Source: Christensenella sp. UBA3798
GTDB taxonomy: Bacteria; Bacillota; Clostridia; Christensenellales; CAG-1252
Assembly: GCA_002368735.1 (NCBI GenBank)
Contig: DFEQ01000049.1
Location: forward strand, 1 to 28,919
Reading direction: 5' to 3'
DNA: 28,919 nt
In this document: positions 23,670 to 28,919 of the stretch, piece after piece
Numbering within the stretch: position 1 is the stretch's first letter
How the letters are laid out: each line of letters begins with the position of its first letter
Translations under genes and position numbers: made by a program
The notes under the pieces: model-generated
The model's input: the letters and a program-made list of their open reading frames with translations, nothing else
Databases searched by the model: none
Told to the model about the DNA's origin: nothing

Positions 23670-23829
23670 ATATCGCTATGCAATATGATATACGGCGTGC
23701 GCCGCATGATATACTTCTGTATCCACAAGTTTGCGCGTTGCGCAACATCGTTTACGGCAAGCCGTAACATCATGTGCACAGCACACATCGTTTGCCGCAG
23801 GCAACATCGTTTTGTGTCCGAAAACGATG
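23670..23829. repeat. Hairpin array 3, part A/B (linkers TGATATAC and ACATCGT)
   Basis: Part A has TATGATATAC twice (23684-23693 and ending at 23714) around CGGC-GTGC-GCCG. Part B has stem-loops TTGCGC-GTT-GCGCAA (23731-23745), TTACGGC-AA-GCCGTAA (23752-23767), GTGC-ACA-GCAC (23774-23784) and TTGCC-GCA-GGCAA (23792-23804), separated by (A)CATCGT or CATCAT. It ends in CATCGTTTT...AAAACGATG (23805-23828), where the linker appears once in each orientation. Confidence 0.75.
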
Positions 23830-23846
23830 TTTTCTCTACATAAAAA

Positions 23847-24018
23847 AGTTATATTGATCATGCGGATCAGTTATATTGCCTCGTTGAGTCAGTTATATTT
23901 TGCGGCGAGCCGCAAAGTTATATTATATTCGCCCTCAAACCGCGCGAAGCGTAATATAACTCGGCATAAGCCGAATATCACTGCAACGCAATATAACTCG
24001 CCGCAGGCGAATATAACT
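23847..24018. repeat. Hairpin array 3, part C (linker AGTTATATT, then inverted)
   Basis: Four copies of AGTTATATT (23847, 23869, 23891, 23916) separate GATC-ATGCG-GATC, GCCTC-GTT-GAGTC (one mismatch) and TTGCGGC-GA-GCCGCAA. After a 28-nt non-repeat centre the linker continues as its reverse complement AATATAACT (or AATATCAC), separating TCGGC-ATAA-GCCGA, TGC-AAC-GCA and TCGCC-GCA-GGCGA. The sequence at the switch (ATATTCGCC, 23925-23933) is complementary to the end of the second half (GGCGAATAT). Confidence 0.8.
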
Positions 24019-24057
24019 GAAAGAAACCTGATTTGGTAGACAAATCAGGTTTCTTTC
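24019..24057. terminator. 17-bp perfect hairpin closing array 3
   Basis: GAAAGAAACCTGATTTG (24019-24035) pairs perfectly with 24041-24057 around the loop GTAGA. The stem is A/T-rich at its ends and could terminate transcription in either direction, although neither side has a long T-run after it. Confidence 0.6.
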
Positions 24058-24059
24058 AT

Positions 24060-24263
24060 GTAGCCGCGCACCACGATTGATACAATGCACCCAAGGGTGC
24101 AAAACGGGCGTTTTACGTGAAAGGCGAATGGATGCTTCGGGCGCTATGCCTTCGGCTACGCGGACCTGCGCTTCGCTCCGGTACAGCCGCTAAAATCGGC
24201 AAAAGTCAATTGCCGATTTCTTCACGCTCTTGTTCAAATTCTGCCGCAGGGGGAGGGTTATAA
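24060..24263. other. Gene-free spacer between arrays 3 and 4
   Basis: No supported gene. Hairpins present are TGCACCC-AA-GGGTGCA (about 24086-24101), GCC-TTC-GGC, GCG-CTTC-GC and a perfect 10-bp stem AAATCGGCAA/TTGCCGATTT (24193-24202 with 24210-24219). No constant linker is seen here. Confidence 0.5.
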
Positions 24264-24432
24264 ATGATATATCGCTCACGCGATATGATATACGGCGGTG
24301 CCGTATGATATACTTGCAAAGCAAGTATGATATAATATTCGTTCCGCAACACGCCATAGGCGTATATCACGCCCGAAAGGGCATATCACACGCGCAGCGT
24401 ATATCGCTCGTTCCGCAAGGAACGAATATCAT
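24264..24432. repeat. Hairpin array 4 (linker TATGATATA, then inverted ATATCAC/ATATCGC)
   Basis: First half: (T)ATGATATA separates TCGC-TCAC-GCGA, CGGC-GGT-GCCG and CTTGC-AAA-GCAAG. At about 24,331-24,350 the polarity switches and the linker becomes ATATCAC, ATATCGC or ATATCAT, separating CGCC-ATA-GGCG, GCCC-GAAA-GGGC, ACGC-GCA-GCGT and TCGTTCC-GCAA-GGAACGA. The switch point ATATTCGTTCC matches the inverse of the final hairpin arm, as in array 3C. Confidence 0.82.
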
Positions 24433-24433
24433 T

Positions 24434-24470
24434 AAAAAGAAGTGACCCCAAAATGGGATCACTTCTTTTT
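24434..24470 (-). terminator. tRNA terminator
   Basis: A 17-nt stem with one mismatch (24434-24450 with 24454-24470, loop AAA), with A/T runs at both ends. It lies immediately after the tRNA 3' end at 24472 when read on the minus strand. Confidence 0.75.
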
Positions 24471-24471
24471 A

Positions 24472-24550
24472 TGGTTGCGGGGGCAGGATTTGAACCATAC
24501 GACCTTCGGGTTATGGGCCCGACGAGCTGACCAGACTGCTCCACCCCGCG
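24472..24550 (-). tRNA. Initiator tRNA-fMet (anticodon CAT), with unusual positions
   Basis: A 79-nt cloverleaf with encoded CCA. The acceptor stem has the initiator-specific C1-A72 mismatch (CGCGGGG at the 5' end, CCCCGCA before ACCA). The anticodon stem TCGGG/CCCGA has the three G-C pairs typical of initiators. The anticodon loop reads CCCATAA, so position 33 is C where nearly all tRNAs have U. The T-stem 5' side is GTATGG against CCTGC, which needs one bulged T. A strong promoter and a terminator flank it, so it looks expressed; I cannot tell whether another initiator gene exists elsewhere. Confidence 0.88.
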
Positions 24551-24564
24551 ACGGAACATTACAT

Positions 24565-24594
24565 ATAATACTCTTTTCCGAAAGGCGTTGTCAA
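24565..24594 (-). promoter_or_regulatory. tRNA promoter
   Basis: On the minus strand a consensus TTGACA (24594-24589) is followed after 18 nt by TATTAT (24570-24565), about 14 nt before the tRNA 5' end. Confidence 0.75.
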
Positions 24595-24633
24595 GAGGAA
24601 AAACGGCTTTTTTATCGTTTTTTCGGTTTTTTT

Positions 24634-24671
24634 GAAAAAAGCCACGCCGATATCTGTGGCGTAGCTTTTTT
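24634..24671 (-). terminator. Terminator after the RyR-domain gene
   Basis: On the minus strand AGCTACGCC pairs with GGCGTGGCT (one G-T pair) around a 9-nt loop, followed by six T residues. It also has a T-run on the opposite strand. It ends the three-gene cassette. Confidence 0.8.
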
Positions 24672-24698
24672 GGGGTTTATGAGGGATAGGGCGCGGCG

Positions 24699-24986
24699 CT
24701 ACTTCTTCTCGATGGTGAAGCCCAGCTTGGTGATGAGCTTCAGCGTCTCGAAGGCGGTGTTGCGGTCATACGCTTTTTCCTCCTCGGGCAGGTCCGCATA
24801 GGGGACGAGCTGCGGCGTTTGCTTTTTGTCTACGTCCTTGACGGGGCCGTACGTCCAGCCTTCCTTGATCCTCCCCACCGCCCACACGTCGTGGACGTTC
24901 TCCGCGATGACCTCGGTCAGCGATAGGAGCGCCTCGGGAAGGACGACGCATGACGTGTCAATGGGATGCGGCGTGTACTTTTTCAT
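24699..24986 (-). CDS. RyR-domain protein
   Basis: A 95-residue protein consisting of a single RyR domain, the fold named after the ryanodine receptor. YTPHPIDTSCVVLPEALLSLTEVIAENVHDVWAVGRI with EGWTYGP and LVPYADLPEEEKAYDRNTAFETLKLI are the standard motifs; the repeat is complete and nothing is fused to it. Bacterial RyR domains are thought to bind small ligands or to sense, but no chemistry is established. The ATG lies one nucleotide after the stop of the VirD4-like gene (TGATATG), so translation is coupled. It is the last gene of a three-gene cassette and probably acts with that ATPase. Confidence 0.9.
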   Translation of the reverse strand: MKKYTPHPIDTSCVVLPEALLSLTEVIAENVHDVWAVGRIKEGWTYGPVKDVDKKQTPQLVPYADLPEEEKAYDRNTAFETLKLITKLGFTIEKK

Positions 24987-24987
24987 A

Positions 24988-26787
24988 TCAGAAATCCCAG
25001 GGGTTGTTCGAGGTGTTCTTCGGCAACTTGTGGATAAAGCGCTTGTTGCTGTAAGACACCAGCGTGTAGGGCGCGCACTTCTCTATGCCGTCCGACTCGA
25101 GGAAATGCGGGAAATACCCGTCGGCCGCCAGAATGTAGCTGCGGATAAACTCCGACTTGATGACGGGGGTGCGGAAGCGCTTGATAAACATCTCTCCGGG
25201 GCACATCTCGTCCAGCTTGCTGCAGGGGATGACGGGCACTTCCACGAGGTCGACGGCGCTCGCTTCATACAGGGAATACTTTTCGATGGAGTGCTTGCCG
25301 CATTGCTCTGAGAACTTCGTTTTGGTATCGGCGTTTTGCGAGCCGAGGAAGATGAGTCCGTTGCAGTTGTCTATGATGACCTCGTCAACGTTGTCCGCAT
25401 AGTTGACCTTGAGCTGCGCGTAGGACTGCAGCACCAGGTGGAACCAAATGTTGCGCGAGCGCGCCGTCGCGATCTTGTTTTCAAAGTCGGTGATAGCGGG
25501 AATGTTGCCGAATTCGTCGAGCAGATAGTGCAGAGGGCGGGCTTTGGGGTTGCCCTCGTTCCTCTTCAATATCAGGCGATATATCCAGTCGATGAATAGT
25601 CCCGCGATGCGGAAATCGCTCTTCTCGTAATCGCGCGTGATGAGGAAGACCGCGAAGGGCGTTTCGTCGGATTCGTCGATCTTGATGGTCTGCCCCGTCG
25701 TCATGGAGTAGATGTTGGCTTGGAACCAGTCCTTCATGGCGCTCTCAAACACACTGCAATAGCTACGCATCGTGCGGGGCGAGGTGTTGAGGGCGGTCGC
25801 CATCAGGTTGAAGGCCTTTTCGTGTTTGCCGTTCGCGAAGAGGGAATGTCTTTCCAGCTTGGAAACGCTGTCGCCGTTGGCGGAAAAGTTGCGGAGCGTG
25901 ATGTAATAGGAATGCAAGGTCTGAATATTCATCATATCGCGGGTGAAAGCCTTGTCCTCCACCGCAAAATCGAGCATGAGGCTAAATAGACCTTTGAGCA
26001 GCTCCAAGGAGCCTTCCTCCCAGGTGGGATCCTTTTGGTTGCGGACTTGGATCATCGTGTTCGCGATCTCGTTGATGAGTTGGTCGAGTTGCGCGCGAAT
26101 GGCGTCGGAGCGGATCTCCAAATAGACGTTATACTCGTTGGGGGAGGGGAACGCCTTGCCGTCGCAGGTGATATAGCCGCGTTTCGGATTGTACTTCTCG
26201 GGCGCAGCCACGAGGCTCAGGTCGGGGGTGGGCACGCCGCTTTGTACGACGTTCATATCCTTGCCCACGTCCCTAAGGAGGATGGCGGTGTCGTAGAGCT
26301 CCAAAAGGGGATTCCAACGGTCGGAACGCAGGAGGTCCTTAAAGTTCAAAACGTAGAGGCGATAGCCTTGCTCCTTGAGATGCTCCGCATTGTGGTCAAA
26401 GAGCTCGCCTTTGGGGTCGGTGATAAAGAGGTCGGGCTTGTTCTTTTGCATCGAAAGCGCGCGGAGCTGAGGCTCCATACAGCCCGTCGTCTTACCGCTG
26501 CCGGTACAGCCGAGATATATCTCGTGGCAGGTGGGCAGATAGTGGAAGCGAAGCTTGCATCCCTTCTTTTGTTCTGCGGAAAGCTCCACCCAATCCTTCA
26601 TCCCGTACGCGACGCCCTTGTCGTTCACGAGGTCGGCGGCAAAGGGGTAGCCGTCCACGACGGTATTGGGCAGGTCGTCATAGAAGTAGGTCTTCGCCCC
26701 CGGCGCTTCGTTGTAGTCGAGTATCCCCGAGCGCTCCAAGTTTTCGGCGATATATTTCTTTTTCAGTTGTTCTGCAAGAGATTTCAT
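24988..26787 (-). CDS. Soluble VirD4/TraG-like coupling ATPase
   Basis: A 599-residue P-loop ATPase of the type IV secretion coupling-protein family. Walker A is GCTGSGKTT at 93-101, FITDPKGELFDHN follows, Walker B is LLDEFGNIP near 420-430, and the conserved LVLQSYAQLKVNY and GLIFLGSQNADTKTKFSE lie after it. Coupling proteins usually start with two membrane helices; here residues 1-90 are hydrophilic, so the enzyme looks cytoplasmic. No relaxase, VirB4 or pilus gene is in the window, which argues against a conjugative element. AAGGAGG lies 7 nt before the ATG, 12 nt after the preceding gene. With its two neighbours it forms an operon of unknown purpose. Confidence 0.9.
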   Translation of the reverse strand: MKSLAEQLKKKYIAENLERSGILDYNEAPGAKTYFYDDLPNTVVDGYPFAADLVNDKGVAYGMKDWVELSAEQKKGCKLRFHYLPTCHEIYLGCTGSGKTTGCMEPQLRALSMQKNKPDLFITDPKGELFDHNAEHLKEQGYRLYVLNFKDLLRSDRWNPLLELYDTAILLRDVGKDMNVVQSGVPTPDLSLVAAPEKYNPKRGYITCDGKAFPSPNEYNVYLEIRSDAIRAQLDQLINEIANTMIQVRNQKDPTWEEGSLELLKGLFSLMLDFAVEDKAFTRDMMNIQTLHSYYITLRNFSANGDSVSKLERHSLFANGKHEKAFNLMATALNTSPRTMRSYCSVFESAMKDWFQANIYSMTTGQTIKIDESDETPFAVFLITRDYEKSDFRIAGLFIDWIYRLILKRNEGNPKARPLHYLLDEFGNIPAITDFENKIATARSRNIWFHLVLQSYAQLKVNYADNVDEVIIDNCNGLIFLGSQNADTKTKFSEQCGKHSIEKYSLYEASAVDLVEVPVIPCSKLDEMCPGEMFIKRFRTPVIKSEFIRSYILAADGYFPHFLESDGIEKCAPYTLVSYSNKRFIHKLPKNTSNNPWDF

Positions 26788-26799
26788 TTTGGTGCCTCC

Positions 26800-27705
26800 T
26801 TAAAAGCCGAGTTTCCGCTTGGAAACGGTAAAGGACGGGTTGGTCACGTCGCGCCAATTGTCCTGAGAGCCTTGGAAATTGTTGATATAGTGCATTATAT
26901 CCGTGAAGGAGAGGGAGGGCGAGGATATCGCCTCCACGAAGGAATAGTTGATGTTGGGGCGGCAGTAGCCGAGCACCACGTCGTAGAAGATAGAGGATAT
27001 TACCGCAAAGGTCTCCTTGACGAAGGTGTTGGCTTCCTCGTTTTTGGGGAGCTCGGTCTTGCCGAGGAGCATGTACTTCTTGCAGAGGGTGTAGATGCGC
27101 TTGAAATCCGCGGCGCTTTGGTCGTCGCCGTTCAGCGCATACACGTGCGAGAGCAGCAGGATGGCGGGGGTATATCCCCACATGGCGCATTGCTTCAAAC
27201 GTTCTATCGCCTTGCCCTTGTCCTCTTCGCAACCGATCCCGAGCGCGGTGAGCACGCCGGAGACCATCGCCGGCCACACCTCTCCCGTCGTGGCGGTTTG
27301 CAGCAGGACGTCGTAACGGATGATGGCGTTGTACGCCATATAGTGCGAGTAGTTGAACCATTCGGCATTCAAAGTCGGGGTCTGCTGCGGCAACCTCTCA
27401 AACTTCGACATCACGTTCGCCTTCATGTCGAAAAGGGCGTCGACGTCCTCATACGTATTCTCCGCACCCCTGCCGCGATACATGGCAAGGCGGTCGTTGG
27501 TCAAAGAGAGCGACATCAGGTCGCCGAGGATGACCTTTGCGCATTGACGGATGGTGGCGTCGTCCAGCGAATATGCCGCTCCGACGAAGGAGACGACCTT
27601 TTTCGCATCGGCGGTAAACGCCTTGGAGAGGGCGTTGGACATTGCAGTCGTGCAGATGAGCATCACCTCGAAAGCTTCGTTGTTTTCTATGATCTTTTCG
27701 TACAT
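26800..27705 (-). CDS. Helical protein with a Sel1-like segment, first gene of the cassette
   Basis: A 301-residue, mostly helical soluble protein of unknown family. Residues about 150-200 (EDKGKAIERLKQCAMWGYTPAILLLSHVYALNGD) look like a Sel1/TPR-type repeat, usually a protein-protein interaction surface. The C-terminal 100 residues (NINYSFVEAISSPSLSFTDIMHYINN) show no known motif. AAGGAG lies 6 nt before the ATG, and the gene has a strong promoter. It is the first gene of the operon with the VirD4-like ATPase and RyR protein, so it may be an adaptor or substrate-recognition subunit for that ATPase. That role is inferred from context only. Confidence 0.75.
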   Translation of the reverse strand: MYEKIIENNEAFEVMLICTTAMSNALSKAFTADAKKVVSFVGAAYSLDDATIRQCAKVILGDLMSLSLTNDRLAMYRGRGAENTYEDVDALFDMKANVMSKFERLPQQTPTLNAEWFNYSHYMAYNAIIRYDVLLQTATTGEVWPAMVSGVLTALGIGCEEDKGKAIERLKQCAMWGYTPAILLLSHVYALNGDDQSAADFKRIYTLCKKYMLLGKTELPKNEEANTFVKETFAVISSIFYDVVLGYCRPNINYSFVEAISSPSLSFTDIMHYINNFQGSQDNWRDVTNPSFTVSKRKLGF

Positions 27706-27723
27706 CTTTCACTCCTTGTATAC

Positions 27724-27775
27724 GTCTGTTATTCAGACATAATACTATTGTATCATCGATTATGTTGTGTGTCAA
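27724..27775 (-). promoter_or_regulatory. Cassette promoter with an operator-like palindrome
   Basis: On the minus strand a consensus TTGACA (27775-27770), a 17-nt spacer and TACAAT (27752-27747) form a near-perfect promoter. Just downstream, GTCTG-AATAA-CAGAC (27738-27724) is a symmetrical element at the expected transcription start, fitting a repressor site or a short leader hairpin. Confidence 0.75.
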
Positions 27776-27830
27776 TAAGCGACAAAGTTCGTCTTGCGTT
27801 TTTGCCACAAAGCAGGCGTTTTGGGGGACG

Positions 27831-27880
27831 AAAAAAGCCCCGTCTGCGGCGGAAAAACCATCGCTTGCAAAGCGGGGCTT
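27831..27880 (-). terminator. glgB terminator
   Basis: On the minus strand AGCCCCG (27879-27873) pairs with CGGGGCT (27842-27836), enclosing a smaller CTTTGCAAG hairpin, followed by six T residues. It begins a few nucleotides after the glgB stop. Confidence 0.8.
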
Positions 27881-27884
27881 CAAC

Positions 27885-28919
27885 CTACTTGTTCAAACTG
27901 TGCGGGCAGAGGACGATGCAGGTGCGGGCGGGGATATACAGGCGGAGGTTATTGCCCTCCTTGCCCGGGACGTAGGCGCTGACGGGGGCGTGCGCGATGC
28001 GACCGAAGCCGTCGTAAACGGGGTCGTCGCTCGTAAAGAGGACGTCGTGGTCCTCCCCCTTGGAAACGGGGATGACGTATCCCTCGCGGCTCACGGTGGG
28101 GGAGAAGTTGAAGACGAAGACCAAGCCGCCCCGCTCGAAGGCAAGGATCTTGTCGTCCTCGTGTATCCACTTGAGCTCGGGATAAGGGTTTTTAAACAGC
28201 TTGTGCTTCTTGGCGGCGGCGATCATATCGCGGTCAAAGGCGTAAAGCTCCTCGTACTTGAGGTCGTGGTTGTATAATAGGCTCCATTGACGTCGGCAAT
28301 AGTGGAAGCTGTTACCGTTGCCGGGGCGTGGGAAGTCTATCCACTCGGGGTGGCCGAATTCGTTGCCCATAAAGGCAAGGTAGCCGTCGCCGCCCGCCGC
28401 AAGGGTCAGGAGACGTATCATCTTATGCAGGGCGATGGCTCTGTCTATGACGGGGGTGTGCGTGCGCTTCTCCATGCCGTCGTACATCGCCGCGTCCGCC
28501 AGGCGGAATATCAGCGTCTTATCCCCTACGAGCGCCTGGTCGTGGCTCTCCACGTAGGCGATGGTCTTGGCGTTGCGGAAGGTCAGCTCGCGCCATATAT
28601 AGCCGAGGTTCCAATTCTCGTCGGGGCAGTCCTTGACCAGCTTTATCCACATATCGGGGAGCCCCATGCCGAGGCGATAGTCAAAGCCGATGCCGCCGCT
28701 CTTCACGCTTTCGCACATGCCGGGCATGCCGCTCATGTCTTCGGCGATGGTCAGGGCGTGGGGGGCTACCTCGCGGATCAGCTCGTTCGCCAGTTGCAGA
28801 TAGGTCACCGCCTCCACGTCGGTATTCATCGTGAAGTACATCGACAGGTCGGTGAAGTTGGAGCCTAAGCCGTGGTCGTGATAGAGCATCGAGGTCACGC
28901 CGTCAAAGCGGAAGCCGTC
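27885..28919 (-). CDS. glgB: Glycogen branching enzyme, eukaryote-type, C-terminal part (cut by window edge)
   Basis: Introduces alpha-1,6 branches into glycogen. The frame is open to the right edge, so the true start is outside and only 344 residues are seen. DGFRFDGVTSM holds the catalytic Asp nucleophile, LTIAEDMSGMPG holds the acid/base Glu, and YVESHDQALVGDKT and FMGNEFGHPEWIDFPR follow in order. This wording matches the GH13 subfamily 8 (eukaryote-like) branching enzymes better than the E. coli-type GlgB. The C-terminal beta domain ends in CIVLCPHSLNK. A terminator follows. Confidence 0.93.
   Translation of the reverse strand, partial: DGFRFDGVTSMLYHDHGLGSNFTDLSMYFTMNTDVEAVTYLQLANELIREVAPHALTIAEDMSGMPGMCESVKSGGIGFDYRLGMGLPDMWIKLVKDCPDENWNLGYIWRELTFRNAKTIAYVESHDQALVGDKTLIFRLADAAMYDGMEKRTHTPVIDRAIALHKMIRLLTLAAGGDGYLAFMGNEFGHPEWIDFPRPGNGNSFHYCRRQWSLLYNHDLKYEELYAFDRDMIAAAKKHKLFKNPYPELKWIHEDDKILAFERGGLVFVFNFSPTVSREGYVIPVSKGEDHDVLFTSDDPVYDGFGRIAHAPVSAYVPGKEGNNLRLYIPARTCIVLCPHSLNK

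Noticed and set aside
24442..24801. Plus-strand open frame of 119 codons
   Set aside because: It spans the initiator tRNA, its promoter and a terminator in antisense and is not a gene.
24988..26787. Part of an integrative conjugative element
   Set aside because: Apart from the VirD4-like ATPase there is no relaxase, integrase, VirB4, VirB6 or attachment repeat, and the protein lacks the usual membrane helices.
26035..27975. Long plus-strand open frame of 646 codons
   Set aside because: It is antisense to the VirD4-like ATPase and its neighbour, both with clear family motifs and ribosome sites. The antisense product has no recognisable motif.

Overview
The window looks like the replication-origin region of an uncultured, low-to-mid GC Bacillota, most likely a clostridial lineage. 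The evidence is a dnaA-dnaN-recF-gyrB run in the Firmicutes order, an RqcP-type S4 protein, strong AGGAGG ribosome sites and sigma-A-like promoters. The exact order cannot be fixed from the sequence.

Layout. From 12.6 kb leftward everything is on the minus strand: a 1653-residue secreted or membrane-anchored repeat protein, then dnaA, dnaN and recF, then a short accessory block (a Fic protein, an unknown AT-rich gene, a two-helix membrane protein and a degenerate vWA protein), then gyrB, which runs off the left edge. From 13.0 kb rightward genes are on the plus strand: rqcP, a fused ispD-ispF, an unknown small gene, a degenerate iron-alcohol-dehydrogenase homologue, mtnN, manA, a short comEC and a CDF metal exporter. 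From 21.6 kb genes are again on the minus strand: an XRE/zinc-ribbon regulator, galU, an initiator tRNA, a three-gene cassette (unknown helical protein, soluble VirD4/TraG-like ATPase, RyR-domain protein) and the C-terminal part of a eukaryote-type glycogen branching enzyme at the right edge.

Origin features. The dnaA-dnaN spacer carries DnaA boxes and AT-rich sequence. Three parS-like palindromes lie at 16.1-16.3 kb, one of them inside a 42-nt inverted repeat. A second tight DnaA-box cluster with two perfect boxes lies at 17.4 kb in a pyrimidine-rich 467-bp spacer. Where replication starts is therefore open between the dnaA-dnaN spacer, the strand switch at 12.6-13.0 kb and the 17.4 kb cluster.

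The most unusual structure is a set of non-coding hairpin arrays (12.78-12.92, 20.31-20.39, 23.67-24.02 and 24.26-24.43 kb). Small stem-loops of varying sequence are separated by a short linker word that is constant within an array but differs between arrays. This is the reverse of a CRISPR array, where the palindrome is constant and the spacer varies. Two arrays switch the linker to its reverse complement half way through. I know of no described function for such arrays.
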